Assembly: GCA_008973525.1 (NCBI GenBank)
Contig: WACJ01000519.1
Location: forward strand, 1,364,001-1,428,000
DNA from: Stenopsyche tienmushanensis
Lineage: Eukaryota; Arthropoda; Insecta; Trichoptera; Stenopsychidae
Direction of reading: 5' to 3'
DNA length: 64,000 nt
Shown here: positions 46,401 through 59,640 of the stretch, one piece after another
Numbering within the stretch: the first letter of the stretch is position 1
Layout of the letters: every line of letters starts with the position of its first letter
Position numbers and translations under genes: made by a program
Notes under the pieces: model-generated
What the model was told of the DNA's origin: nothing
Database searches by the model: none
Seen by the model: the letters and a program-made list of their open reading frames with translations, nothing else

Positions 46401-46896
46401 GTGAATATTGTATATTTCAACTCGAACCTGTACAGTAAGAGTTCGGGATCTAAATATTCCTCATTCATTTATGATCCTATCACTCATTATATTAATGCAT
46501 ATGAACTATTGTTATAACTCCCTACATATCCTACCATCATGTATACTGTCAAAAGATTTGTATATTGATCATTTCAAATAACATTTTTTTATTTAAACCA
46601 AAGTTCACTGCCGTATACTAACCGGTTATCTGTACATTCTTCATTTGTTGTTCAACTTGACGCATTTGACTCGGGCCAGGTTGTTCGCTTCCTGGATATT
46701 CTACACGAGGATGAGGTGTTCGTTGAGCATGAGGGTCGGCCCCAGGAGCGGCTGCTGCGTGAGGAGCCCGAAGAGGAGCTCCATCACGAGGAGGAACACC
46801 GCGGCCTCTGGCACGGCCCGGAGCCGGCTGATATTGCTCTTGTCCTCCGCCACGTGTACCTCTCCCACCGCGCCTTCTACCGTCTGGTTGACTCAT
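40414..46896 (-). CDS. Piwi-clade Argonaute (Piwi/Aubergine/Siwi type)
   Basis: Eleven minus-strand exons: 46896-46623, 46256-46143, 45135-44976, 44775-44670, 44589-44464, 43682-43502, 42977-42850, 42772-42512, 42363-41512, 41425-41265, 40678-40414; all phases agree, 875 residues. These proteins bind piRNAs and slice or silence transposon transcripts in the germ line. Residues 1-90 are RG-rich ([21 protein letters not shown]), the target of arginine methylation for Tudor partners. PAZ lies around 290-370 ([27 protein letters not shown]). The PIWI domain has the catalytic set: Asp about 650 (FIGYDVCH), Glu about 687-688 ([11 protein letters not shown]), Asp about 720 ([11 protein letters not shown]) and His 850 ([10 protein letters not shown]), so slicing is expected. 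The exon 7 donor is GCAAGT. Which Piwi paralogue it is cannot be settled here. Confidence 0.95.
42841..42850 (-). other. Non-canonical GC-AG splice donor, Piwi intron 7
   Basis: After the codon GAG of exon 7 the intron begins GCAAGT, not GTAAGT, and ends at TTTCTAG before 42772. The join restores FKDYYRE-KYQLQV, the conserved end of the PAZ region, so the GC donor is well supported. Confidence 0.85.
43870..44040 (+). mobile_element. Tc1-like scrap in Piwi intron 5
   Basis: Reads a decayed SPDLNPxExLWGI-type block ([12 protein letters not shown]) followed by KAEECKEGC. The same fragment type is at about 62920-63060. Confidence 0.55.
44285..44372 (-). repeat. tRNA-derived SINE-like fragment in Piwi intron 5
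   Basis: The minus strand carries a perfect B-box (GGTTCGAATCC) preceded at tRNA spacing by TTAAGCGATTGGACTCATAA, which resembles the D-arm and anticodon loop (CTCATAA, anticodon CAT) of a tRNA. The T-stem and anticodon stem are only partly paired and no acceptor stem forms, so this is a decayed tRNA-like unit, not a working tRNA gene. Confidence 0.45.
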
Positions 46897-49264
46897 TTTT
46901 TACCTACGATGCAAAAGCTACTTATTCAGTCTCATTATATAAACAAAAAGCTATATATTTTTACAACAATCAACTATTTATTTAAATAAGCCAACAAGTA
47001 CGAACAGAAAAGGAATGCAAGTTTCGAGATCGATCTCGATTTGGACAGTTGTCATCTGGAAGATATTATAGGAAGACATTTGGTAACACTTGACTGACTA
47101 AAAAATTCTCAATCTCCACAAAGCTAAGAATTGTGGAGATTGCGAAGGGTCGCAAGATATTGTCCTATTTAAATTTAAAGTTATATTTTTAGTTGAGTGT
47201 ACATGTGAACATTTTAGAGTTGCCGTTTGATTCTCAGCGTTGACTCAAATACATGTTTTACGATATAATATAATAATAATAAATATACGACAATAGTACA
47301 CACATACAATAAAACCAATTAAAAAAATGAATAATTACATTCAAATTCAAATAAAACTTCAAATTAAAAGAAAGGTTTATTTTGAACATTCTTGCAAAAA
47401 TAATTCGCCAAGGAAGCAGTTAATAATAAATGTCTCTAATCAAACCAAAAGGACTGGGATCACGTCACCCGCAAGCCTCCCCTGCTCAACAGGTGGCCTA
47501 CCAAGGACTGTGATCAGTCTTCCGCATACAATTTATTCAAAATACTTCTTTAATGTGACCTATGCTTCGACTCAATAAATTGGATGCTACAGGTACAAAA
47601 AAATTTTAAATAACTTCTACGCTACCATGTAAAACTTCTTATGGAAATTATTTCTGCATATCCTGATTAAATGCCATTTTGCCTGGTCATACAGTGATAA
47701 AGACTTATGGTATGGTAAGAATACACAGAGCTGAACAACCTATTCATAAATTGGCACTGCTTTTAGCTCTTGGGGATTCAATGTCGTCCAAGATGAGCAA
47801 CCATTGCCGCCACTCACAAGTTGACCTTGAACTTTTTTTAAAGTTGTGATTTGAGAGATGATTGGAACGAAGCGCAAAATGACTATGGATTTGAACGAAT
47901 TTAGAACATTTGTCAGCCATGTGATATTCGGGCGAATCATGCTCGGGACCAATAATGGCTCCGGGTCTCATATTTCAAACTTTCCAACGGAAACAAAGAA
48001 CAAGACGAACTACCCGCATTTACGACTCCCCGACAAGAGTACACAGTTGCGGGCGAAACAAATCTTTCGCCTCGCCAAGAAATGTCCAAATCCGGCAAAC
48101 GCTTTCTGAATTTCAAAATATTATTCTTCGAATGGCGGCCAAAACGCAATACAAAACACACTGCAACCTGCCGGCGGCTCAAAGATGCGCGCGCACCACC
48201 TCCAGCGCCTGCGCTTCGTGACAATTTTATTCAAAATTTGAAACACTAGAAAATAAATGAACAACGATACCGCAAAAACAACCCGACAACTCGAACAAAG
48301 CAATCGAATAAACGCACAATACGGAAAATAAAGCAGATAAAGTGTACAAACGATTAAATATGATCTTTGGCGGCAACTCTGCAGAACGAGACCCCGCAAG
48401 TAGTGCACGTCTCGCTTCGACGACCGCGCTACGGGCAATGGCGTTAACACTCTGTATACAAACCTACCCGCTTCCGTACACTCGTCAGTGTTGCAATATG
48501 CCTCATCAAATATATTATTCATAAATATAAATTCGATCAATTAAAATTTCAACAACAACATTTCGTTTTAAGAATTAGCATACATTCGAAATGTCGATTA
48601 AATCAGAATCAATATGAATATATATTTTAAAAAAATATTTTTAAATTTTAACACACATTAAAAGCATATTTGGCTATGTAATTGAGTAGAATATATTTAA
48701 ACGATATAAAATTTATAAATTTATTTAATGAAAATATTTTAAAATATGGATAACCAATCAATGTAATATATAAAAATATTTTTTCATTTTAAGTCATATG
48801 GGAAAATAATCAGGATGATTTATATTTTAATAAATTTTTGTAATTTGTAATATATTACAGCGTTCAAATATTAAATTCAATTACTATTGAGATTATTTAT
48901 TTTTGAAAGTAAATATTGTGTCGCGTCAGTGTCTATGGTTTTTTTCCGCTGGCAACTCTAGGCCTTTTCCCGTAGCGCCGTGGCCCGGTGAGTTTGTATC
49001 CGCGGACATCTGATCTTTGGGGCGCAGCCCCCGCTGTTTTCGCCTCTCGAAACGCACGTCTGTGAATTGTGGTTCGTTCGAAGTCGTTCGCGACTCGAAT
49101 TTGTCGGTCGATCCTCGCCTTCCCGATCCTAACCTGCAGAGTGATTTCAGTGCGTTCGAAACTGTCAAACTCTTCCATTCCGCTCTCCGAAACGCGGTCG
49201 CCTTTTACGATCGGATGTCTTCGTCGCTTGTTTGAAGTTTTGCGTGTATTTTGCAGAAGCTGCC
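46897..49264. other. Piwi 5' flank and RpL9 5' flank
   Basis: No coding exon was recognised. 47860-48220 and 48940-49250 are richer in GC than the surroundings. An acceptor-like TTTTGCAG lies about ten bases before the RpL9 start, so RpL9 probably has an upstream untranslated exon within 48940-49240, as ribosomal protein genes often do. Confidence 0.45.
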
Positions 49265-49958
49265 ATGAAGCAAATAGTATCAAATCAGATCGTCAAGATC
49301 CCTAAGGGACTGACCGTGACGGTCCAATCTCGATTGGTGACCGTCAAAGGTCCGAGAGGTGTTTTGAAACGCTCCTTCAAGCATCTCGCTCTGGATATTC
49401 GCATGACCGGACCTCGCATCCTCAGAGTCGAGAAATGGTTCGGAACAAAAGGAGAATTAGCAGCTGTGAGAACTGTCTGTTCCCACATTGAAAACATGAT
49501 TAAAGGTTAGATACGTCTTATAATAAATCTAAACATTGTTTTTCTATCGCTCATTGATTGTTAATAAATATATTGATACATTATTTTTGTATATCGGCCG
49601 TCGAATCATTTTTGTTTTCTGTGCAGGTGTAACCAAAGGTTTCCAATACAAAATGAGAGCTGTATATGCCCATTTCCCCATCAACTGTGTCACCACCGAT
49701 AGCAACACTATTATCGAAATCAGGAATTTCCTCGGAGAGCAGTACATTAGACGAGTGAAAATGGCCAAGGGCGTAACCGTAATCAATTCGCCCAAACAAA
49801 AGGACGAACTCATATTGGAGGGCAACTCTCTAGAAGATGTATCCCGATCCGCTGCCCTCATTCAGCAGTCCACATCCGTTAAAGACAAGGACATCAGAAA
49901 GTTTTTGGACGGTTTATATGTATCTGAAAAGACGACAGTCGTCCAAGATGAGGCATAA
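49265..49958 (+). CDS. RpL9: 60S ribosomal protein L9 (uL6)
   Basis: Exons 49265-49505 and 49627-49958 join in phase to 190 residues, the standard length. It is a structural protein of the large subunit near the P-stalk base. Blocks [60 protein letters not shown], then [32 protein letters not shown] and [13 protein letters not shown] are all as in other insects. The start is fixed by the conserved first methionine. No rearrangement seen; a strong housekeeping gene. Confidence 0.97.
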
Positions 49959-52156
49959 TTAAAACTTTCCTTTTTTTAAAGAGTACATGTGGTTTCATTT
50001 TCCTTCTTCCCGAAATGTTTTTGCTTGTATTTTTATTTATTGTCTTGTCGCTATTTTCGATGGTTAATTCTATTGTTTATCTTTGACAGTTATGAAAGGG
50101 GTAAACTCACTGCATTGTTTTGCATGGTTGAAAGGGAAGGTTTCTTCCAGATTAACGTACAAAATATCCGATGGGATTATACCATATAAAAAGAAGAACA
50201 CTTGTCGATCGTTTCTGCATGTGAGTGTCTTAACTGAACATTTAACCTTCCAAAACATCCAACAGTTGATTAATGTAGGATAAATCTAGCGCTGTGTTCC
50301 TTATGTCAAACAACAAATCTAAACAATCGCTAACATATTTTTTTTAGAATAGGGATTATATGTATATATTTTTTGAGAATATGCATATTTAAAACTGATA
50401 GTTTGGGTGTTTGAACTTTTTATTCATAAGCCGTTTGTAACGTAACCAACTGAAATGTTTCGATGGATATTTATTCATCAAAGCATTTCACTTATTTAGG
50501 ACAAGATTAACCCTTCAGTCAATGTGTTACCAGCTGATGTTAGAATTTATAAACAATTTTAGCGTACATTGGTGAGACGATTAGTTCTCTGGTTCAAATT
50601 CTTATGAACTATGAATATTGCCAATGCTGCAATATTTTATACGCAGTGTATAAAATAACAGCTTTCTAGCTAGTCCCAACAAAACAGCAACTCTGGCTTT
50701 GAATAAGTAGAGCTAACTTCGTTTTTTAAGCTATTTTCAGCTCAAAAACGCAACTAGAGATATCAGAAATTTCTTGATCTACTAGCTTAAAACCAGAAAT
50801 GGCTGCAGCAATGTTTATAAATCTGTACATGGATGAATATATTGGACGACGGCGGAATATATTTTTCATTCTGGCGGGTGATCTTAACAAAGCAGGCCCC
50901 GCCTACTAAAGTTTTTCCATCCGTAGGATGTTATGAAATAGTCATAAGCATCCTCCCACTTCCTTTGAATTTACCAGTGGCACCTTTTCATCTAAGTTGA
51001 CTGCTCTCTGGCCTCTTATGGAATCACAGACCCAATATTTGATTTTTACAGACGTGGTGCAAAACATTCTTACTACACAGATCAACATGATAAATAATAT
51101 AAAATATTTTATGAAGTGAAAGGATTAAAATATTACGGAACATGAAAAAAACGCAATCTGAGTCAGGTCATCAATTCTAAATTTTGAAAAACCCTTCAAT
51201 GGACAAAGTCAGGATGATTTGGAAAGGTCCACTATTAAAAAAAGTTCTGGCCAGACCGTCTTATTGAGTGAAGGGTTAAAGATTGATTTGCAGTAAATAG
51301 TTTTTAATTGTACAAAGTATTAAAAAAAAATTAAACCGTAGATTGTTTAACCCTTATATAGGTTCCTTCTTTAATCGATAATTATGTTTTGGTCATAACA
51401 TTCAAGAGATAAGACCGTACTTTTATAGCCGTCGAAGCATTTATCATCAAAGTAATCGATTCACACAACCCCATAACTATACCTGTATAACAGAGAGAAC
51501 CTTAAAAATAAACGACAGGGTTACCGTGCAAATCATCAGGTTATTCATTTTCTCAAACCTTTTTTCACATCTGAGGCGAAGGAACATGGAGACCCGAGCT
51601 GTTTATTCGGGATCCCAGGTACGTAATTAACCCCGAAAATGCAGCAAAAAGCCCTAAAATAGGTCGGAGTGGCCACAAGGTCTGTTTGTCCAACCGGTCG
51701 GATTTTCGGACCGCTAACATGACGCATGGAATGGAAATTCGGATCGCGATCGGACGCCATACCCGAACACGTCTAAAGAACAATTACGAAATATCGTTAC
51801 AAAACGGAAGTTATCCGAAGAAGACTGATCCGGTGGGTGGTTTAAATTTTACAATCTGTCGAAAATATTGTTTTTGCGGGTTTATACCGGCAGAATCACT
51901 CCAATGTTTAGGCGATAACGAAGAAAATGAGTATTAGATAACTCAGTATCTTCTAATATATAAAAACGAATTGGGTTTTGTTCGTTCATCAGTTTGCGAT
52001 AAAACTTCGTCCACTTATTGCTAAGAACTCCGCGAGTAACAGGCATAGTCTAATATATAAAAATCAATGTTTGTCTGTATTTAATGCGCTGCCATATCGT
52101 TCATTCGATCGCGATAAAACTTTGCCAAGTTATTGTTTACACTTACGGGAGTAGCA
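49959..52156. other. RpL9 3' flank, no gene seen
   Basis: Short chance frames only. A LINE fragment (antisense) at about 51600-51770 encodes PVGQTDLVATPTYFRAF, a relative of the frame at 30541. A run with several AACCCTT motifs lies at about 50510-51370. Confidence 0.5.
51600..51770 (-). mobile_element. LINE 3' fragment
   Basis: Minus-strand frame PVGQTDLVATPTYFRAFC matches GLVGHADLIATPSSFRAFLV at 30541-30840. Truncated at both ends. Confidence 0.6.
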
Positions 52157-52159
52157 TAA

Positions 52160-52353
52160 GGCCTGATCCACACTATGGTGCCAGTAACGGTTCGATCTCG
52201 CTCCGGTCTCGGCCCGATCAAATATTCTTACACAAGAAACAATCAGAGTGTTCACACTATCGGATCGTTCCAATCCCGTTTTTTGTATGAGAATATTTGA
52301 CCGGACCGAGACCGAGATCGAACCGTTACCGGCACCATAGTGTGGATCAGGCC
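52160..52353. mobile_element. Harbinger-type MITE with TAA target duplication
   Basis: Inverted ends of about 75 bases begin GGCCTGATCCACACTATGG on both sides and are flanked by TAA (52157-52159 and 52354-52356). The three-base TWA duplication is characteristic of PIF/Harbinger. It has no coding capacity. Its arms differ at few positions, so it is fairly young. Confidence 0.85.
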
Positions 52354-52980
52354 TAAGTATAGTAAAAGTGTTGTATATGTACGCAGTTTGTTATGCGAGA
52401 CGCGGCATTGCAACGCATGCCGGGTAATCACTAGTACACAAATATTTATTTGTTATCTTGCTGAATTTATCTATTTTATTTATGCTAAATATTGACATCC
52501 AAAGGTTGCACATAGATATTATGGTCTTATGGTCAATCAAGACATGCTACATATCATTGTTTCGTTGAAAAAATGTATTCATTTCTATCCATATTGATGA
52601 ACAAAAATCGTCATTTATTAGTGTCATCGCAGAGTGTTAATAGTAGTCCTGCCCTAGAGTTTGCACGTTTAAAAAAATATAGGAAGAGGATATTTTAGGA
52701 ATAGGCGAGCTTTCAGTTACATTATTTTAATATTATTTTTCTTATTTTGTACATTTTAAAGGGGTATTTAACTAAAAATCCAGGCATTTTAAGCTTTGGT
52801 ACAAAAAATGAAGCTCTGTCTGTGTCTGCAGCGCTCCCTTGACCTTTAAAATCTTATATGGTACATTAAAAATTGTAGGTCATGCCACTGTTATTATAAA
52901 TTAGATTCAACAAATCTATTGCGATTTGCGTTGTTGTTGCGTTGATCCATTTTTATAAATGGATAAACGACTGATGACTT

Positions 52981-55900
52981 TTACTTTCTGAAGTTATCTG
53001 GAACGTAGTTGTCTTTTCCAGGTATACCAGTCCCTCCTGAGTCGCCCAGCCATGGATATCTGGAAGAGAAATGCACGTATTTGATCAAAACCACGAATTA
53101 TGACAATAGTTAACCTCTTAATCTACAATATCGTCATAGGCACGATCAATGAAATCGAACTAAATTGAAATCAAAAACATGAATAATCCTCCTTGTTATG
53201 ACTATACTTACTGATTAGGACAATCTTGGCATGTCTCCATGTATCTGGTGTCGGTGAAATTTGATTCTGCCGTTTTGAACGACAGGGCACACTTGTTAGG
53301 AAGCCTGCATGGTGCCGGTGGAAAGTTCTCTTTTTTATCGCAACGCCATGCTTCATAATTGGTCAGCTCTTTGACAGTCTTCGGGTCTGTCATCCATGTG
53401 AGAGCCTGAGTTATCGTCACAAACCACACGTTGTCCCTATAAATACAATTCAAATGCATATCCGATTGACAATATAAATAAAACGAGACCAAATGTTACC
53501 AAATTCGCTCTGTTGTAGCCGTCAAACCACCGATAACAACACATTCGTTATTGTTTGAGTGTTCAAACAATGAGACTTAAAAAAAGCGTTTGTCTATCAT
53601 ACCAACAGTCGTATGAATGATGCATAATCGCACCAGGAATGAACAAGAACGCATTATCAACGCACAAACGGTTATGGCGCATATGCTGTGTCATGGCCCA
53701 CACAAATTGACTGCAGAATTTCAACGCAACAGACGTTTTCTATGTATACCAGACCGAAACTTGGATATTTTGAAGACATACATCATCAGCAGACATAGGG
53801 CAAACGATTGATACGTTATGCAGACAAAGTCGTAACTAGGGTATGAAGCGCTTGTGGCAAGTATCTAACTTAAAGCCCCGCTCCCCGAAAATCTAATTTA
53901 TTTTTTTAAATTAACTAATACTATTATAAATGCAATATATTAAGTACTATTATAATGTATTGTTTAAAATAATATACAAAAATAGTTCCAAAAGTACCCG
54001 ACTTGACGTATATATGGCGGTTATTGTTGTAAAAAAATACTATGATAGAATGTGTCCAGACGTTACGCTGCTTCTGTGATCGTACATATCATAGAAAATG
54101 CCGCAAAAAGCCTTAAAAGAGAACGGAATGACCATAATGTTTGTATGCTCAATCGGTCCGCTTTTCGGATTGCTGATATGACGAATGAACCGCTCATGAT
54201 CGGATGCCATACCGGAACATAACGATAATGAAGAAAAAAGGGATTAGACAACTTAGTATATATTATAAAAACGGACAGAGTCAATCAGTGTTGGTTCATG
54301 TAAAGTTAAATGATGCCACTCTCGATCGTATTCTACGTTTTGCGCCCCAAGTCCAGTTGCGGCCGTTCGGGGCGCCTGCTTTGCCACACCCTTGTTACGG
54401 CCCTGTATGCAGAAAGAGAATTCTCGCATATCGAGTGCGGGAATTAGTGAATAAGAGACGGAGAGAGCGTATTGCGTCTCATGGTACATCGATGACAAGG
54501 ACCCCTACATCAAGGTAAAGGCACCCCTACACGTCATGTGTATTGTTGTTTGCGCGAAGAAATGAACGAATATTGGTATGCTATCAACAGTGTTAATGCT
54601 CATTTATTAATATACAAGCTTGACTCACGCTGCGCGGTTCTCAGAGAGAAATGGACGACATGCGAATATAGCATCTATTTTTAACTCAATTTAAAATGAA
54701 CTCAATAATCAATGGGTTAAATTATCGAAATTGGTAACATTTAGTTTGTCGAGCCTTTAGACCACTTACAGTCCTGAGACCCATTCTATAAATTTGTGCA
54801 GTCCTCTTTCTAATTCCTTGATCTGGAACCAATTCGTATGGAAGGGCATCATATATGGCGCCCTGTTTTGGTCATAGTAACGGCTGAAGTCTTCTTGTAA
54901 CCACTCCAAGACCTACGCAACGATTGACACGATTTTAATACCACCCCAAAATGCTTCGATACGCAAATGTATAGAATTTATACTGACTTCGTCAGGATCG
55001 TGATTGTGCAAAACGCATTGGTCCAAATAGGGACAATGTCCACCTTCATAGGTCTCAATGTAATGGGCGTTCAATGGTACCTCCCAAATTCCTGCAAAAT
55101 AGGACAACAATTCAAAGACTGATATGAACGCCTTTCGCTCGGTTGTGTGAAAAATAAATACCTGGGAATGATCTGCTCGGACAAGTTCCAGATTTGCATT
55201 CGTGCGAGATTTTGTAATCCAATGTGTACGGCCAAACTGGGACAGGCGATGGTGGTACACCCACTGAGCTATCATATATGTATCCAAAATCTTCTAATAC
55301 CTATAATTGCATTCATGTTTATTGCAGAACCAAGCGGAAAATCCTTCAATGTTTTTATTAATCTTACCTTGTATTGGGTGTTTCTTCCGGGTTTTAAGAA
55401 AGGTGCTCGCATTCCAACTATGTCACTGCGTGAAATGTTAGAGAAGTGTCTCAAGATCTCCCTCATGCCTATCATTTCACCTGCCCATTCCTCATATCCT
55501 TTATCCTGCAGCCCCTGCTGTAAGGATACAGTTTCTGTGGCAAGCTGCAAAGAGGATAAAAACTTGAAAATAACATCAACATAACGATTTTATAAACCTA
55601 ATATCGGTTATAGCGAGCATCGAGTACCAAACATTATGATATTTAATCGGAATTGAAATCATCCCAGAAGAACCTTATTTAAGTCTTTGAAGTTTTCAAT
55701 CATTTTTTTATTGTTTTTATCCCATTAATCGATACATTTTTGCTCGTTAAATCCGTGATGTCGTCTTAAACGTCATTTATATGCATTGAAACGTGTTCGC
55801 TTTGAAATGTTTACTCTAATTATGGCCTCGTTATAAGCGTGTTTGTAAAAAATTGCAATGTGCATCAACACAATAGTTTAAATAGAAAGTATGCATACAA

Positions 55901-58037
55901 AATCGATAAAATTGATTCGATTTACATGAGGCAAATTAGCATATGCTAAAATATGGTTAGATATATTACAACATCATCGCCATTAAATCGTAACATTAAC
56001 ACATCGCATTCGTTCGTTGGATGGCCTAAAATCCTTTTGTTAAAAATGAAGACATTGCAATTCACATATTGTTTGATCATTGATCAACAAACAATTGATC
56101 TTATCTCGAAATATTGCTTTTAAAGTTAATGTTTCTTTGAAAAATGTCGATCCAAGTATCAATTAAACGCCTTAAAAGTGTTCGAGTATTGTTGATATCA
56201 ATTGTTTGAAAGATTTTATTGAATTGTTTGGAGTTGTGTAAAAGGAGATTACATGACTAATACTAATCTTAACGGATCGAAAGAAGTTGGAACGGCTTAA
56301 AAATAAATAATTTAGAAGAAAGATACGAATTTGTATCAGGAAAAACCAGAATTCGGCCGACAAAAGAGCATACAATTATAAAACACGTTGGCGTAACATG
56401 ATCTTCTAAAAAGCTCCTTGAAATTGCAAAAAAAGCAATAATTTGGAACTTCAACAATGAAATAATTTTGTGCTTAACGGTCCAATGTCACGACGTCCGT
56501 GACATTTATTTTGAGACCCCATTTCCGATTGAAATTCATATTTGTTTCGGTACACAAATACAAAACATATTTCCGTCGATAATTTGAGCTACGAAATATG
56601 TTTCATTTCGTATGAATTGGATCAAAAACGTAATGATGGAAAAATATTTTTAAACATGGAATATAAATCTTCTGATACAGAAAACCCTTCCATAGTGTCA
56701 AGATAGGGACCACGCAATAGAAGCGAAAAAATCTTTGGAATATTGATACTTACTTCGTGACCATCGTGCGCAAGAGCCTGGACCTGGGCATAATTGCTGA
56801 AATATTAAAGTGCAAGATAATAAATACACAATGTTCGATTTTAAAACAGATCTATAAATTCAGAATTTGCTACTTCAACAGTTTTCTTTCTGTAAAAAGT
56901 GAAGATTAGAGCATATATTTGATTAGAATGTATTATATACCTGTACTCATGAGCAACAAAGAAAGTACCTCTGATTGGGCAACCGTTAGGATTTTTAGTC
57001 CTACCATGGAATACTTTTCTGTATAGATCATAATTGTTCAAGTTAACAGCTCCATCGAACGTGAGGATAATCATTTGTGGAGTCTGGAAGTTTAAATCGA
57101 TCAATTGTATTGTTATATGGAGTATTTCAATAAAGATGCTCAATATTAATCCGGTCATAACGGCCATATTGTTAAAGTAATATTTATAAAATATTTTGCA
57201 AATTAATCAATAATATATGGCAAATTTTTATGGAAAGTTATAGTGTTGAACAATGTGTGCAACTTATTTAATTTCATGTTCAAAATTAGTGCGCCGTTCG
57301 AGAGACGTCTTCGAAAATTGTATCTCCTGAATGCGTGCCACCAAGCAAAGCCACGGCGTACATTTGAACGATATTATATTATATATTGCCATATAATATT
57401 CTTTGAAACAATGCAAAGAAATAAGTGAATATCTTACAAGCAACTTATTTTATTTGCATTTAAAAGTCGAGCGCCTTTATTGAATTACCCTATATGGTGA
57501 TTAAAATCATAAGTTTAAATAATACGATACCTGCTCAGGATCTAAGCCACCGGGTATCAAAGTGCCGTCCTTTGAACAGAAGCAATAGGGCAATGAGCAA
57601 TTTCCAGGATCGCATTTCATTGCCAAATCCACGGCTGCTTCCGTCACAGGAGCTACGGCTGCAAATTTTATGGATGATTATGATCTGGGATGGAATCTGT
57701 TATTGAAATCGAATTTGAAATGCTCACTGGATGCTATTGGTCCACATCTTGCTTCGTTCTTGAATGTGCAGAATTTGCTGATGTCGTCAAAGTGCAGTCC
57801 TGACGGGCACCTATTCAGGTATGGATATCCATCTACACACTGGAATCAAGGCGAATTTTGATTATGATGATTCATATTTATGATAAGAAGTTGCGTTATA
57901 AATACGCACTTGATAAAATCTTCTGCATGTTGCTGGATCGGCAAAATTTCCATTGCCAACACCCTCGGGACACAGAAAATCTTCCTTTTTGTCTTCAGCC
58001 TTGGTTTTTCTTGCATCATTTTGAGCTTGGGCATTGA
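52981..58037 (-). CDS. Cda4: Chitin deacetylase, CBM14 plus deacetylase domain (Cda4/Cda3 type), signal exon missing
   Basis: Eleven minus-strand exons: 58037-57910, 57839-57728, 57658-57531, 57083-56941, 56796-56754, 55544-55368, 55300-55162, 55091-54988, 54912-54770, 53436-53212, 53059-52981, all in phase, about 473 residues. Secreted insect chitin deacetylases remodel cuticular chitin. A peritrophin-A chitin-binding module (CPEGVGNGNFADPATCRRFY, CVDGYPYLNRCPSGLHFDDI) is followed directly by the NodB-like domain (MIILTFDGAVNLNNYDLYRK, GMRAPFLKPGRNTQYK, GGHCPYLDQCVLHN, MMPFHTNWFQ) with no LDLa module, as in CDA3/CDA4 groups. Motif 1 reads TFDG and the usual HSxxH is ETVSLQ, so metal ligands diverge from the canonical set. 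The first exon visible starts at an acceptor with TC of a split codon; the signal peptide lies upstream, not found. The paralogue assignment is tentative. Confidence 0.9.
54060..54415 (-). mobile_element. LINE scrap and hAT-like tip in CDA intron 10
   Basis: 54060-54190 is another antisense relative of the LINE at 30541. 54330-54415, read on the minus strand, begins CAGGGCCGTAACAAGGG and continues like the left end of the hAT-like element at 30339. Both sit in the intron between exons at 54770 and 53436. Confidence 0.6.
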
Positions 58038-59379
58038 CTAGGAAATTGAAATAAAAAATTGAATCCATTTAATTAAACTTATTAATGACATTCAGAACTT
58101 ACAGGGAGTATTCTAGTCTAGAATTTTGAAAAAAAACGATTTTATTTTTTTGCATTTTTTACAAGTTTAGATCTGCAAGAATATATCCTCCAAATGAATT
58201 TCCAAAATTTCAATTATTTACGGAGTAATAGCTTTTTTGGTGAAGCGGCAACTAAGCCGGTCCTACCAGAATGAAATATCGAAACTACTTTTTTCAACAC
58301 GGTTGACACGATATCTCAAGTTATAATCAATGAATTTACTTCAAATTTAGTACGAATCTTTTCTATATAACTGTCTATTGTTTCTACCAGATTTATGTGA
58401 AAAAAATAATTTTAACTATTTAAAAAAAATTAAAACAGGAAAAATAAGGACAAAATATGACTTTTTTTTAAAGAATCGCCATTTTGTGATTTTATTTTTA
58501 CTTAAATAACTCTTTATCGTGTATACGATTTCAATACTGATTTAAATTGTTAATTTTGTTTGCTTTGGAAAGTTAAGAAGACTTCTCGATATTATAAAAT
58601 TGTGCAATTGGACAAGACAAGCACCAATCGAACCCGCAATAAATTAGTTATACGAAAAGACCGCTTTGTTGACCGTTTTTGATTTCTCTTTATCGTTATT
58701 CAAATATTCAAACAGAATACAGGTCGTCATGTAACTATTATTAAAATCAATATTTTTGACATAATCTTCATTGCTAGTGGAATGGAAATCGATACAATGC
58801 AAATATTTGGATACAGCGCTCGAAAATTTCGAAAAAGTGGCACAAACGCATCAATATTTAATATAATAAAAATGGATTTATACACCATAATAAGTGTTAT
58901 CAATTTAACTGAGTATTGTATACCGTTAACGGCTTGAAGATATTGAAAAAAAATATATAAAATCTTAACACTTTACATTCCGGGCGCTAACTTCATCCAA
59001 AGTTCGGGCGATTTCGCATTAAATCCATGAAACTACTTCTTTCGTAAAATTGATACAATTCGTAAAGCAGCCAATAGATATAAACAAAATTTCAGCAAGG
59101 CCTACAGAAGAGTTCACTGAATCTAAATATTTAAACATAACTGTGGTTTTCAATCTGTGGTGCGTGTACCAGCGTGATAAAACGCAAAAAGTATGAACAA
59201 ACATTGCATGAACACAGATTACATGGAACTTAAACACACGCACAGAACATAAGGAGAACATTCAATCAGTGATCGTATTCTATGACGTATTTGCATTTAA
59301 AATAAAAATTATAAATACAAAAACACTCATCCAGAGCAAAATCAATATAAGACCACGGAGTAAATGGATCTGATCCCAT

Positions 59380-59640
59380 CTCCAAAAAAACCGTTGTACA
59401 GGCGCATTGGCGGACACGTTTGCATTATGCATCATCTTTTCGTATATGGTCCAATCGAGAGGTCATGGACATGTACGGCGAAGCGGCAATGCGCAGATCA
59501 TGTGGCTAAGGAACCTTAAAGTAATCAGATTGCGAAAGACGCTGCGTGTCTGGGCCTGGGCAATTTGAGGGAAGAGGCCCAGGACAAACGAAAATGACGA
59601 TATACGAAGTCGGTGGCCGAGGCATATCGAAATCGTGGTT
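59380..59640 (+). mobile_element. LINE C-terminal scrap
   Basis: Broken frame with QIAKDAACLGLGN-REEAQDKRK, same ending as at 17610-17760 and 24570-24710. The preceding part resembles the RxxWxGHxxRM segment of LINE proteins. Confidence 0.5.

Noticed and set aside
46645..46989. Plus-strand open frames over the Piwi first exon
   Set aside because: Shadows of the RG-rich coding sequence on the minus strand.
48926..49283. Minus-strand frames upstream of RpL9
   Set aside because: They overlap the probable RpL9 promoter and untranslated exon and show no homology.
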